NCBI GenBank assembly: GCA_036277115.1
Contig: DASUNM010000027.1
Span: 434,001-498,000 of the forward strand
DNA: 64,000 nt
Direction: 5' to 3'
DNA from: Pyrinomonadaceae bacterium
Lineage (GTDB): Bacteria > Acidobacteriota > Blastocatellia > Pyrinomonadales > Pyrinomonadaceae
This document shows, in pieces, positions 23,578-32,236 of this stretch. Position 1 is the stretch's first letter. Every line of letters starts with the position of its first letter. Position numbers and translations under genes: made by a program. The notes beneath the pieces are model-generated. The model did no database searches, was not told where the DNA came from, and saw nothing but the letters and a program-made list of their open reading frames with translations.

Positions 23578-25170
23578 GCTTGCTCCAGCCTCCTGCCTGG
23601 TGCCGCCTGCTTTCTCCGGTCGCATGTGCGGAAACAGGATCACGTCGCGGATTGAGTGTTTGTTCGCGAGCAGCATCACTAATCGATCGATTCCCACACC
23701 AATTCCCGCCGCGGGCGGCATCCCGTAAGCCAAAGCGCGAATGTAATCTTCGTCCATCACCATCGCTTCCTCATCGCCACGCTCGCGCTGCTGCCCCTGC
23801 TCTTTGAAGCGCTGGTACTGCTCTTCGGGATCGTTCAGTTCAGAGAAGCCATTTGCCGTCTCCAGGGCCGCGACAAAGAATTCAAAGCGTTCAGCTACCG
23901 AAGGATCAGCGGGTGAAGCTTTCGAGAGGGGCGAGATCGGCTTCGGAAAATCGGTGATGAACGTCGGTTGAATCAAATGCGGTTCCGCGAGTTCTTCAAA
24001 CAACTCGACTATTCGTTCTGCGGGCTCATCCCGGCTGACTTCCTGTTTTCCGAATCGCGAGATCGCATCTCGCATGGAAATCCGCGCGAACGGCTGTGAA
24101 AAATCGATCTCGTGCTCGCCGTAGCGAACGTGTTGACCGAGAACTGTAAAGACAACTGATCGCAAGAGCCTCTCGCAGAAATCCATCATCTGGCTCACGT
24201 CGGCGTAGGCCCAGTAGAACTCGAGCATCGTGAACTCGGGATTGTGGACGCGATCGATCCCCTCATTTCGAAAGTTGCGATTGATCTCGTAAACCTTCTC
24301 AAAGCCACCCACCACCAATCGCTTCAAATAAAGTTCGGGAGCGATGCGCGCGTACAGATCGATGTCGAGCGCGTTGTGATGTGTCTTGAACGGCCGCGCG
24401 AGCGCGCCGGTCGCTTTCGATGTCAGCATCGGCGTCTCGACTTCGACATAACCGTGATCATCGAGGAACCGGCGAATGTGACGAATAGTCTTGTAACGCA
24501 GCTCGAAAACTTCGCGCGGCGTCAGGTCGTGTTCGTCTTGCTCAAGTTTCAGGCTGCCGGCGATCAGATCCGCATATCGCTGGCGCTGGCGAATTTCCGG
24601 ATCGTGTATGCCATGCATCTTGTCCGGCATCGGCAGCATGGCCTTGGCGAGAAACTGAAGCTTCTCAACATGGATCGAAAGCTCGCCCGTTTTCGTGATG
24701 AATAAATATCCATCGACGCCGATGAAGTCGCCGTGATCCAGCAGCCCAAACAACTCCCAACCATTAACTTCGCCACCTTCCGAGTCGTTACGCAGGCCCG
24801 CGACATCCTGCCGGCGAATGTACATCTGTAAACGCGACACACCGTCGGATAGATGAAGGAAGGCGGCTTTGCCCATCACGCGAGGCGGCGCCGCAATGCG
24901 ACCGGCAATGCGAACTCGCGTTTTGTTCAACTCGTTGTTGGTCGATTCGAGAACCTCCGCCGAAGGCTTCTCGCCTTCGTTTAACTCAGGCTCATACTCC
25001 TTGAACACTTCGACAATCGAGGTAATCGTGTCTTCATGCGAAGCAGTGCCGGTGACATCGCTTCTTTCGAACTTATTTGGATAGACGTTGCCCACCAGTG
25101 CGCGCAGCGCTTCAAGGTGTGCGCGACGCGCGACTGTCTGATCGTTTTCTTCGAGAAAAGGCACCGTCAT
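23563..25170 (-). CDS. lysS: Lysyl-tRNA synthetase, class II
   Basis: Attaches lysine to tRNA-Lys. The ATG at 25170 gives 535 residues; the frame extends to 25269, but that extension is translated repeat DNA and a strong promoter sits at 25183-25211. An OB-fold anticodon-binding domain (about residues 75-200, [26 protein letters not shown]) precedes the class II catalytic core, with motif 2 in [20 protein letters not shown] and motif 3 in [20 protein letters not shown]. The N-terminal 70 residues include [19 protein letters not shown], as in bacterial LysS. The final residues (about 12, [11 protein letters not shown]) come from an adjacent repeat. It is divergent from the heptose adenylyltransferase gene. 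Confidence 0.96.
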   Translation of the reverse strand: MTVPFLEENDQTVARRAHLEALRALVGNVYPNKFERSDVTGTASHEDTITSIVEVFKEYEPELNEGEKPSAEVLESTNNELNKTRVRIAGRIAAPPRVMGKAAFLHLSDGVSRLQMYIRRQDVAGLRNDSEGGEVNGWELFGLLDHGDFIGVDGYLFITKTGELSIHVEKLQFLAKAMLPMPDKMHGIHDPEIRQRQRYADLIAGSLKLEQDEHDLTPREVFELRYKTIRHIRRFLDDHGYVEVETPMLTSKATGALARPFKTHHNALDIDLYARIAPELYLKRLVVGGFEKVYEINRNFRNEGIDRVHNPEFTMLEFYWAYADVSQMMDFCERLLRSVVFTVLGQHVRYGEHEIDFSQPFARISMRDAISRFGKQEVSRDEPAERIVELFEELAEPHLIQPTFITDFPKPISPLSKASPADPSVAERFEFFVAALETANGFSELNDPEEQYQRFKEQGQQRERGDEEAMVMDEDYIRALAYGMPPAAGIGVGIDRLVMLLANKHSIRDVILFPHMRPEKAGGTRQEAGASESNV

Positions 25171-25182
25171 GGCAATCTGTGA

Positions 25183-25211
25183 ATAGTAAATGGTAACCGC
25201 TGATTCGACAA
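25183..25211 (-). promoter_or_regulatory. Sigma-70-type promoter of lysS
   Basis: On the minus strand TTGTCG (25211-25206), a 17-nt spacer and TACTAT (25188-25183). Only 12 nt separate the -10 box from the ATG at 25170, so the transcript start would fall within about 5-7 nt of the start codon (leaderless or nearly so). Confidence 0.65.
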
Positions 25212-25219
25212 AAGTAGTT

Positions 25220-25317
25220 CTCTGCGTCTCTTTGAGTTCTCTGTGCGCCAGTGGTGATCTATCCGTCACCTGATTTCACCACAGAGGCACGGAGATCCAC
25301 TGAGGCACAGAGAAACA
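25220..25317. repeat. Inverted repeat of CTCTGTG/CACAGAG words
   Basis: CTCTGCGTCTCTTTGAGTTC...GCCAGTGGTGATC at the left and CACCACAGAGGCACGGAG...GAGGCACAGAGAAAC at the right form imperfect inverse arms in the divergent region between lysS and the heptose adenylyltransferase gene. Confidence 0.7.
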
Positions 25318-25328
25318 CCCTGACACTT

Positions 25329-25357
25329 TTGCCGTTTATCTTTCGGCCTCGTACAAT
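25329..25357 (+). promoter_or_regulatory. Sigma-70-type promoter of the heptose-1-phosphate adenylyltransferase gene
   Basis: TTGCCG (25329-25334), a 17-nt spacer and TACAAT (25352-25357). The -10 box ends 15 nt before the ATG at 25373, again implying a very short leader. Confidence 0.6.
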
Positions 25358-25372
25358 TCACGTTTGACCCCA

Positions 25373-25849
25373 ATGCGGAAAAAGATTGTGACGCGCGATG
25401 AACTGCTCATCGAGCGCGAACACCTGCGCGATGCGGGCAAGAAACTCGTGTTTACAAACGGCGTGTTCGATCTTCTTCACGTTGGCCACGCGCGTTACTT
25501 GCGCCTCGCGCGGACGCTGGGTCAGGCGCTCGTGGTTGCGGTCAACAGCGATGCTTCAGTGCGGGAATTGAAGGGCGCCGGTCGCCCGTTGGTGAACGAG
25601 AATGATCGCGCCGAGCTTCTCGCCGCTTTGGAACCGGTCGATTACGTGACGATTTTCGATGACTTGTCACCGCGGTCTCTGATCGCTGAGTTGCTGCCGG
25701 ACGTGCTGGTGAAAGGCGGCGATTACACGCTGGATCAGATTCATGGACGTGAAGAAGTTGAAGCGGCGGGCGGCAGCGTTGTGTCTCTGCCGTTTGTCGA
25801 AGGTGCTTCGACCAGCAAAATTATTGAGCGGATGAAGACGGGGCAGTAG
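25373..25849 (+). CDS. rfaE2: D-glycero-beta-D-manno-heptose 1-phosphate adenylyltransferase (HldE C-terminal domain type)
   Basis: A 158-residue cytidylyltransferase-fold enzyme that converts heptose-1-phosphate and ATP to ADP-heptose for lipopolysaccharide core or surface glycans. Seen: nucleotide-binding [18 protein letters not shown] (HxGH motif), [31 protein letters not shown], and the C-terminal [12 protein letters not shown] with the STSKII signature. It is a stand-alone version of the C-terminal half of HldE; no kinase partner lies in the window. The ATG at 25373 is used rather than the upstream TTG at 25364 because of the promoter geometry. It supports a Gram-negative envelope. Confidence 0.93.
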   Translation: MRKKIVTRDELLIEREHLRDAGKKLVFTNGVFDLLHVGHARYLRLARTLGQALVVAVNSDASVRELKGAGRPLVNENDRAELLAALEPVDYVTIFDDLSPRSLIAELLPDVLVKGGDYTLDQIHGREEVEAAGGSVVSLPFVEGASTSKIIERMKTGQ

Positions 25850-25886
25850 CAGTATTGCCCCAGTCAGCGGAAAATTCCCACCGGCA

Positions 25887-26612
25887 ATGCAAGCAAAGCC
25901 CTATCTGAAAGAAATATCATTGAAGCGGGAGATGATCGAAGACTTCGATGCTTACCCGTTCTGTATTCCAGGAGTCAGAAAGCTCAAGACCCTGAAGTTT
26001 CACCCCGACGTCACGTTTTTAGTCGGCGAGAACGGCTCAGGCAAGTCCACTCTGATTGAGGCTATTGCGGTCGGCCTTGGATTTAATCCGGAAGGCGGGA
26101 CTAAGCAATCACAATTCACCACCACCCGAACGCATTCGGAATTGCATCGCTACCTGCGGATGGTGCGCAGTTTTAAGAAGCCCGGGGACGAATATTTTCT
26201 CAGGGCTGAAAGCTTTTACAATCTGGCCACCTTCATGGAGGAGACAGGTTACCTGCGAGGATATGGCGGCAAGTCACTGCATCAGCAGTCACACGGCGAA
26301 TCGTTTATGGCTACTCTCTTGCACAAGCTGACGGGAGGCGGCCTCTACATTATGGACGAGCCCGAGGCGGCGCTGTCTCCCTCGCGACAAATGGCCGCGC
26401 TATCGGCGATTCATAAGCTGGTCGAGCAGGAATCCCAATTCATCATTGCCACACACTCGCCGATCCTGCTCGCGTATCCGCGAGCTTGCATCTACCAACT
26501 CGATGAGGATGGAATCAAGAAGGTCGCATACGAGCAAACGGAACATTATTCAGTCACGAGGCAGTTTCTTAACGGCTATCAACAAATGCTGACGATCCTG
26601 ATGGAACCATGA
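25887..26612 (+). CDS. Small AAA/ABC-type ATPase (AAA_21/AAA_23-like)
   Basis: A 241-residue single-domain ATPase. Walker A is FLVGENGSGKSTLIEAI (about residues 48-64), the Q-loop region is absent or diverged, a signature-like QSHGESF occurs near 137, Walker B is GGLYIMDEPEAALSP (about 150-164), and the switch His is in FIIATHSPIL. The domain is of the SMC/RecF/OLD-nuclease type but has no nuclease or coiled-coil insert. Its TGA overlaps the mfd start (ATGA at 26609-26612), so the two are translationally coupled. Relatives are often described as predicted ATPases of unknown role. The coupling suggests a function in DNA repair or transcription-repair conflict, which is an inference. Confidence 0.85.
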   Translation: MQAKPYLKEISLKREMIEDFDAYPFCIPGVRKLKTLKFHPDVTFLVGENGSGKSTLIEAIAVGLGFNPEGGTKQSQFTTTRTHSELHRYLRMVRSFKKPGDEYFLRAESFYNLATFMEETGYLRGYGGKSLHQQSHGESFMATLLHKLTGGGLYIMDEPEAALSPSRQMAALSAIHKLVEQESQFIIATHSPILLAYPRACIYQLDEDGIKKVAYEQTEHYSVTRQFLNGYQQMLTILMEP

Positions 26613-29600
26613 CTTCGGCGACCCAGTTACCCTCTGTTCTCCAGAACGCGCTCGACGCAGGTTTCCAAAGCGCGGAATTCCGAAGTGTGCTCGATCAAAT
26701 CCGCCGGGGCGCGCGCGTCATTTCGATTAGTGGCTTGGTGGCGGGCCCCGCACGCGCGCTCGCATTGGCCGCCCTGCAACGCGAAACGGGAAAGCAGTTC
26801 GCGCTCGTAGTCCCAGCCCAACGCGACCTTGAAAATTGGGAGCGCGATATCAGTTTCTGGTATTGCGTTTTGCGGGGCGCATCTGAATGCAAGGCCACCG
26901 TGGCCGTACTGCCGTCGTCTGAGAGCGATCCATATGCCGGCGGCTCGCCGCACGCAGAGACGCTTGAACGACGCGCGTTGGCGCTGTGGCGTTTGGCGCG
27001 GACTCAACCTGATTTCGTTCTGCTGACCTCGCGCGCGATGGCGCGGCGCACAATTCCGCCGGTCGAAATTCTGAAGGCCGGAACGGTTCTGCGTCGCGAT
27101 GAAGACACCGCGCCGGAAGAGCTCGTCGAAAAGCTCATCGCCGGCGGTTATGTGCGGGAAGATCCGATTGGCGCGGTGGGTGAGTTCTCGATGCGCGGCG
27201 GCATTCTCGATGTTTGGCCGCCGGGACGCGACGCCCCCGCCCGCATTGAATTCTTTGGCGACACGGTTGATTCAATTCGCGAATTCGATCCGGAAACGCA
27301 ACTCTCCACAGCTCAGCTAACGCAAATCGAAATACCGCCGATGCGCGAACTGATGGTGCACGCGTCAGACTTTCGTGAATGGGCGTCACATGCGCGCCTG
27401 CGCTGGCGTGACGAGCGATTCGCGCGCTCGCTTCGAGATCGAACCGTTTACGCCGACGAAGGCGAAAGCTTCCCCGGCTGGGAATGGCTGATTTCGCTGG
27501 GCCGTGAGAGCCATGCAACCACATTTGATTATCTGAAAGACGCGGTGCTCGTCATCGATGAACCCGTCGCGGTCGAGAACTATCTGTCGAGCGCGTTCCA
27601 AACTCTCGAGCAGCGCCACGCGGAAACTGAAGCGGCCGATGATCTCGGTTTGCGGCCGGAGGAACTTTATCTCACCGCTGAAGAGCTGCGTTCGCGAATC
27701 GATTCAAAGCAAAGGGTGGAGCTGCGGGCGCTCGGTCGCACCGTGGCGGCCACCGATCAGGCGCTCGCGCTCGAGGCCGAAGAGCCGAAGATTTCGGTCG
27801 GAAAAGAACGCGGGCGGAAGCGACCGTTGTTTTTGTTTCCGCATGTGTCAGCCACCCCTCCCCGCCAGCGGGGAGGGGACGGGGGTGGGGTTGCGACGAC
27901 CGCCAACCTCTCCCCTAACCCCTCTCCGCAAGCGGAGCGGGGAACAGATGCGGGCAGGATGTCCAGCACCCCAAGCGGGCTGCCCGCTTGGGGACCCCGC
28001 CCCGCGCTTCCCGGTGAGATCGAATGGCGAGCGCAGTCAGTGATGCGCTATCACGGCCGCTTGCCGGATCTGGCGCGCGACGTCATTGCGCGACACGCAA
28101 ATTCAAATGCCACAACTCTGTTTGTGATGCCCAGCCGCGGCGTGGCCGAGCGCGTCACGGAAATTCTGCGCGAATACGAAGTGAACGCGCGGCTAACTTC
28201 ATTCGAAGATCAATCCGATGCCCCGGCAACCGCGCAAGCAGTTGTCACCTTCGGCAAACTTTCCGGCGGTTTCGAATTGCCATCGTCACACCTGGTCGTC
28301 CATGTGGAAGGCGACTTGTTCGATGAAGCCGCTGAACCCGCGCTTGAGCGTCGCAGCACGGCAATCAAGCGCGAGAAAAAACGTCGCGCGCGCGCGGCTG
28401 CGTTCCTTTCCGACTTTCGCGATCTAAAAGTAAACGACTACGTCGTCCACATCGATCACGGCATCGCGCGATTCGGAGGACTGGTGACGCTTGACCTGGG
28501 ACCGGCGCAGCCTTCACCGGCAGCGATTGCGGCGCCCAAACGCGGCGAGTTCATGCTGCTTTATTACGCGGAGGACGCCAAGCTTTATGTGCCGGTTGAG
28601 CGGCTCGATCTGGTGCAGCGATACTCCAGTGCCGAGGGCCACCAGCCGACGCTGGATAAACTCGGCGGCATCGGTTGGCAGAAGACCAAGGCCAAAGCCA
28701 AACGCGCGATGCGCGACATGGCTGACGAGCTTCTGCGTTTGTACGCGGAGCGCAAACTGGTTCAGGGGCATTCGTTCCCGCCGGACGCGCCCTGGCAGCG
28801 GGAGTTCGAGGAAGGTTTCGAATACACGCTCACGCCCGATCAGGAAACCGCGATCGAGGACGTGAAGAAAGACATGGAGACGCCGACGCCGATGGACCGC
28901 CTGCTCTGCGGCGACGTCGGTTACGGCAAGACTGAAGTCGCCATGCGGGCGGCATTCAAAGCCGTGATGGACGGCAAACAGACCGCAATCCTGACGCCGA
29001 CCACCGTGCTCGCTTACCAGCACTTCGAAACTTTTCGCCAGCGGTTCGCGCCTTTTCCTATCAAAGTTGAATTGCTTTCACGCTTTCGATCGACAAAAGA
29101 ACAGAAGGAAGTGGTGAAACGGGTGGAAGGCGGCGAGGTCGATGTGGTGATCGGCACGCATCGAATGCTTTCGAAAGACGTGAGCTTTCGCGATCTCGGT
29201 TTGGTCGTCGTCGATGAAGAGCAACGTTTCGGTGTCGCGCACAAAGAGCGTCTGAAGCAACTGAAGAAGCGCGTCGATGTACTGACTTTATCAGCCACGC
29301 CAATTCCGCGCACGCTGAATATGTCACTGAGTGGCTTGCGTGACATGTCTCTGATCGAGACCCCGCCCAGCGATCGCCTCGCCATCCAAACCCAGGTCGT
29401 GCAGTCATCGGACACGGTCATCAAGTCGGCCATCGAGCTCGAACTGTCGCGCGGCGGCCAGATCTTTTTCATTCACAATCGCGTCGAGTCAATCGAGACG
29501 ATTGCGGCCCTCGTAAAGCGCCTGGTGCCTTCGTGCCGCATCGCTGTCGGCCACGGCAAGATGAATGAGAAAGAGATGGAGCGCGTGATGCTGGATTTCA

Positions 29601-30451
29601 TTGATTTTAAATACGATGTGCTGGTCGCGACCACTATTATTGAGAACGGAATAGACATCCCCCGAGCGAACACAATCATCATAAATCGCGCCGATAATTA
29701 CGGTCTTTCTCAGCTTTATCAGTTGCGCGGGCGCGTCGGGCGCTCGAATCGTCGAGCTTATGCTTACCTCTTGATTCCGGCGGAACAGGAGCTTTCGCCC
29801 ATTGCGCGAAGGCGTTTGGCCGCGATTCGTGAGTTCTCTGAATTGGGAGCTGGATTTCGGATCGCGGCTTTGGATTTGGAATTGAGAGGTGCGGGCAATC
29901 TGCTCGGCGGGCAGCAGTCCGGTCACATGAACGCGCTCGGATTCGATCTTTACACGCAAATGCTCGAGCGCACGGTTTCGGAGCTCCGCGGCGAACAGGT
30001 CGAAGACGAAACCAGCGTCACCATCAATCTTGCCGTCGATGTCGCGATTCCCGAAACGTATGTTAGCGACATGGGACAGCGCCTGCGGACTTATAAGCGC
30101 GTTTCGTCAGCGCGCGATGAAGAGGCTTTGACGGCGATTCGTGCCGAAACGGAAGACCGCTACGGCCGTATCCCTGAATCCGTCGAACACCTTTTCGCCT
30201 ATGCGCGGCTGAGGCAGGCGGCTGAGGATGTCGGGGTCGTTTCCATTGACCGGGCGCCGGGTGGAATCGCCATTAAACTCAGCGAAAAAGCGCGGGTTGC
30301 GCCGGAAAAGCTGATGGAAATGGTGCGAGTTCGCACCGGGGCAAGCTTCACCCCCAACGGTGTTTTGCGACTGGAATTGAGCGAGGAAGAGCGGGACGAA
30401 GTGCTGGCCGTAGCCCGCCGCGTGTTGCTGCAAATCCGTAGCGACGGTTAG
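26609..30451 (+). CDS. mfd: Transcription-repair coupling factor
   Basis: Mfd removes stalled RNA polymerase and recruits UvrA. Domains in order: UvrB-like N-terminal module (residues 30-400, with RGGILDVWPPGRDAPARIEF), RNA-polymerase interaction/CarD-like domain (about 600-690, KVNDYVVHIDHGIARFGG and LYVPVERLDLVQRY), a RecG-like superfamily 2 helicase with Walker A LLCGDVGYGKTEVA and DEEQ box VVVDEEQRFGV, motif VI QLRGRVGRSNR, and the C-terminal TRCF domain. At 1280 residues it is about 100 longer than usual. Part of the excess (about residues 415-464) is a low-complexity stretch translated from palindromic repeats inserted in frame. The start overlaps the upstream ATPase gene. Confidence 0.96.
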   Translation: MTSATQLPSVLQNALDAGFQSAEFRSVLDQIRRGARVISISGLVAGPARALALAALQRETGKQFALVVPAQRDLENWERDISFWYCVLRGASECKATVAVLPSSESDPYAGGSPHAETLERRALALWRLARTQPDFVLLTSRAMARRTIPPVEILKAGTVLRRDEDTAPEELVEKLIAGGYVREDPIGAVGEFSMRGGILDVWPPGRDAPARIEFFGDTVDSIREFDPETQLSTAQLTQIEIPPMRELMVHASDFREWASHARLRWRDERFARSLRDRTVYADEGESFPGWEWLISLGRESHATTFDYLKDAVLVIDEPVAVENYLSSAFQTLEQRHAETEAADDLGLRPEELYLTAEELRSRIDSKQRVELRALGRTVAATDQALALEAEEPKISVGKERGRKRPLFLFPHVSATPPRQRGGDGGGVATTANLSPNPSPQAERGTDAGRMSSTPSGLPAWGPRPALPGEIEWRAQSVMRYHGRLPDLARDVIARHANSNATTLFVMPSRGVAERVTEILREYEVNARLTSFEDQSDAPATAQAVVTFGKLSGGFELPSSHLVVHVEGDLFDEAAEPALERRSTAIKREKKRRARAAAFLSDFRDLKVNDYVVHIDHGIARFGGLVTLDLGPAQPSPAAIAAPKRGEFMLLYYAEDAKLYVPVERLDLVQRYSSAEGHQPTLDKLGGIGWQKTKAKAKRAMRDMADELLRLYAERKLVQGHSFPPDAPWQREFEEGFEYTLTPDQETAIEDVKKDMETPTPMDRLLCGDVGYGKTEVAMRAAFKAVMDGKQTAILTPTTVLAYQHFETFRQRFAPFPIKVELLSRFRSTKEQKEVVKRVEGGEVDVVIGTHRMLSKDVSFRDLGLVVVDEEQRFGVAHKERLKQLKKRVDVLTLSATPIPRTLNMSLSGLRDMSLIETPPSDRLAIQTQVVQSSDTVIKSAIELELSRGGQIFFIHNRVESIETIAALVKRLVPSCRIAVGHGKMNEKEMERVMLDFIDFKYDVLVATTIIENGIDIPRANTIIINRADNYGLSQLYQLRGRVGRSNRRAYAYLLIPAEQELSPIARRRLAAIREFSELGAGFRIAALDLELRGAGNLLGGQQSGHMNALGFDLYTQMLERTVSELRGEQVEDETSVTINLAVDVAIPETYVSDMGQRLRTYKRVSSARDEEALTAIRAETEDRYGRIPESVEHLFAYARLRQAAEDVGVVSIDRAPGGIAIKLSEKARVAPEKLMEMVRVRTGASFTPNGVLRLELSEEERDEVLAVARRVLLQIRSDG
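27853..28000. repeat. Compound palindromic repeats inserted in frame in mfd
   Basis: Three modules: CCCTCCCCGCCAGCGGGGAGGGG (27856-27878) with GGGGGTGGGG, CTCTCCGCAAGCGGAGCGG (about 27923-27941), and the CACCCCAAGCGGGCTGCCCG hairpin (27967-27999), the same module as at 41072 and 60401. The insert keeps the reading frame and falls in the linker between the UvrB-like part and later domains. Confidence 0.85.
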
Positions 30452-30478
30452 AATTGGCGAATCAACAGCGCCGTTAGG

Positions 30479-30610
30479 CGCGAAATGTTTATAGACCCAT
30501 TCGCTTCGACAAGTAATGGCTCCTTTAGGAGCGGGGACATCACGCTCCTAAAGGAGCTTCGGTCGTTTAAGGAAAAAACGAGTCTATGAAAATTTCGCTC
30601 CTCCGGAGCG
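30479..30610. repeat. MITE-like inverted repeat with internal hairpin
   Basis: CGAAATGTTTATAGAC at the left end and GTCTATGAAAATTTCG at the right end are near-inverse (14 of 16). Inside, CTCCTTTAGGAGCG and CGCTCCTAAAGGAG form a perfect 14-bp stem. The right end finishes with CTCCGGAG hairpins, 17 nt before the start of the next gene. Confidence 0.8.
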
Positions 30611-30627
30611 ATCTTTAAGGAGTACTA

Positions 30628-31707
30628 ATGAAATTCAAATCACTCACTGCTGCGCTGTTCCTGGCTGCGGCTGTATTGTTCTTGCCCTCCATGGCCACAG
30701 CTCAGGAAGGCGAACCGGTCGTCGTTGACGAAGTTATCGCCCAGGTCAATGACGGCGTCGTCACCCTCTCACAGTTGAAGCGCGAAATGAAAGAGCGCGT
30801 GGAAACCTTGAAGCAGAACGGCATGAGCCCAGAGCAGGCCCAGGCCGAAGTGGAAAAGCGGAAAGCTGAACTGATCGCCACGCTCATCAACGAGCAGCTG
30901 CTGCTGGCGAAAGGGAAGGAGCTCGACCTGAGCGAACGCGTTGAAGCGCAGGTGAACAAACGCATGCTCGAAGTCGCCGTCGAAAATAAGCTGAACTCGA
31001 TCGAGAAACTGGAAGAAGCGATGCGCCAGTCAGGCGTCGATCCGGTTGAGACGCGTCAGACGATGCGTACCGAAATGATGAAGCAGGCGGTGCTTGAGAG
31101 CGACGTGGATTCCAAGCTGTTTTATGGCTTGAGCATCGATGAGCTGCGGAAATACTTTGACGCGAACCAGAGCAAGTTCGTCAAACCGGAGACCGTCGAA
31201 CTTTCGGAGATCTTTTTGAGCCTTGCGGGTAAACCCGAGGCGGAAGTAAAAGCGCGCGCCAATCAACTCGTCACGCAGATTCGCGGCGGCGCTGACTTTG
31301 GCACACTGGCCACGGCGTATTCGGAGCGCAGCCAGCAGAACAAAGGCAAAGTTGGTTTGTTTGAAGTCGTAAATTTGCGACCGGACATCGCCGCTGCCAT
31401 TAAGAGCGTTCAGGCCGGCGGCGTCGGTGAGCCTTTGAAGACTGACGAGGGGTATCAAATTCTCCGGGTCGATGCGCGCACCGCCGGTTCTTCGACGCCG
31501 ACTTTCAACGAGATGAAAGTGCGCGAAGCGATCACCACCGAGCGTCTGCCGAAAGCGCGCGAGCAGTATCTGCAGAATTTGCGCAACGACGCTTACGTGA
31601 GCATCGCGGAAACTTATCGCGCGTCAGTAGCGCCGTTGCTTAACATCGTGCCGCCTGCCGCCGCGACTAAGACCGACAAGAAGGACAACAAGAAGGACAA
31701 ACCGTAA
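30628..31707 (+). CDS. Periplasmic parvulin-type peptidyl-prolyl isomerase (SurA/PrsA-like)
   Basis: A 359-residue protein with AAGGAG 5 nt before the ATG. The signal peptide (ALFLAAAVLFLPSMATAQ) is cleaved near residue 26. A SurA N-like helical chaperone domain occupies residues 30-190 (VVVDEVIAQVNDGVVTLSQL, EQLLLAKGKELDL). One PpiC/parvulin domain lies at about 190-285 (VELSEIFLSLAG, ADFGTLATAYSERSQQNKGKVGLF, DEGYQILRVDAR), followed by a Lys/Asp-rich tail. It should assist folding of outer-membrane proteins in the periplasm. SurA itself has two parvulin domains; only one is present here. Confidence 0.9.
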   Translation: MKFKSLTAALFLAAAVLFLPSMATAQEGEPVVVDEVIAQVNDGVVTLSQLKREMKERVETLKQNGMSPEQAQAEVEKRKAELIATLINEQLLLAKGKELDLSERVEAQVNKRMLEVAVENKLNSIEKLEEAMRQSGVDPVETRQTMRTEMMKQAVLESDVDSKLFYGLSIDELRKYFDANQSKFVKPETVELSEIFLSLAGKPEAEVKARANQLVTQIRGGADFGTLATAYSERSQQNKGKVGLFEVVNLRPDIAAAIKSVQAGGVGEPLKTDEGYQILRVDARTAGSSTPTFNEMKVREAITTERLPKAREQYLQNLRNDAYVSIAETYRASVAPLLNIVPPAAATKTDKKDNKKDKP

Positions 31708-31711
31708 CTAA

Positions 31712-31783
31712 AGTGATGAGTGATGAGTATTGCGTGATGAGTAAGACGCGAACGCTCATCACTCATGACTCATCACTCATTAC
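31712..31783. repeat. Inverted repeat made of TGATGAG / CTCATCA words
   Basis: Tandem AGTGATGAGTGATGAG words are followed by CTCATCACTCATGACTCATC words. The two halves can pair along most of their length. It lies between the parvulin stop and the S4 gene. Confidence 0.75.
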
Positions 31784-31789
31784 TAAGCA

Positions 31790-32068
31790 GTGCGTCTTGA
31801 TTTATTCCTAAAACTAAGCCGGCTTTGCCCGCGGCGCACCGTTGCTCAGAAGCTTTGCGATGCGGGCATTGTTTTGCTCAACGGCCGCCCGGCGAAATCC
31901 GCGCACGACGTCAAAGCCGGTGACGAAATCATAATCCGCAAGGCGAACGAAGAAACCGTCGCGCGCGTGGTGGAAGTGCCAACCTCCCACAATGTCTCTC
32001 GCCGGGACGCAAATTCGCTAATTGAAATCGTCAGTAGAACGGAACTGGACCCGGAAAAAGGCGTCTAA
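31790..32068 (+). CDS. S4-domain RNA-binding protein (HSP15/RqcP-like)
   Basis: A 92-residue protein starting with GTG at 31790. The S4 domain covers most of it: MRLDLFLKLSRLCPRRTVAQKLC, GIVLLNGRPAKSAHDVKAGDEI, as in Hsp15 and the RqcP ribosome-quality-control factor, which bind 50S subunits carrying peptidyl-tRNA. It lacks the long basic C-terminus of E. coli Hsp15. No ribosome-binding site is obvious because the preceding DNA is repeat sequence. It could alternatively be a stand-alone S4 regulator. Confidence 0.88.
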   Translation: MRLDLFLKLSRLCPRRTVAQKLCDAGIVLLNGRPAKSAHDVKAGDEIIIRKANEETVARVVEVPTSHNVSRRDANSLIEIVSRTELDPEKGV

Positions 32069-32092
32069 GTTGATGCCCGCCGCGCGTTCTAA

Positions 32093-32223
32093 TTCACACC
32101 TCGCTTCAGCGAGGTGGTTTGGAACTTGGGCAACCATCAGCCGTTTCAACGGCTTCTGCAAACCGTTAAAAACGGTTACCAGTTCCCAACGGCTGTGAAC
32201 ACCTCGCTGAAGCGAGGTGTGAA
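32093..32223. repeat. MITE-like element with nested hairpins
   Basis: The terminal inverted repeats TTCACACCTCGCTTCAGCGAGGTG (ends at 32093) and CACCTCGCTGAAGCGAGGTGTGAA are near-perfect inverses, and each arm is itself a hairpin. Inside are AGCCGTTTCAACGGCT and AACCGTTAAAAACGGTT hairpins and GGAACTTGGGC...GTTCCC inverse words. It lies just upstream of the L,D-transpeptidase gene, whose start at 32237 follows 13 nt after it. Confidence 0.85.
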
Positions 32224-32236
32224 TAAGACCGGAACA

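Noticed and set aside
25171..25269. Longer N-terminus of lysS
   Set aside because: A good promoter lies inside this stretch and part of it is repeat DNA, so translation should start at 25170.
32114..32236. Longer N-terminus of the L,D-transpeptidase
   Set aside because: The extra 41 residues are translated from a MITE and would bury the signal peptide.
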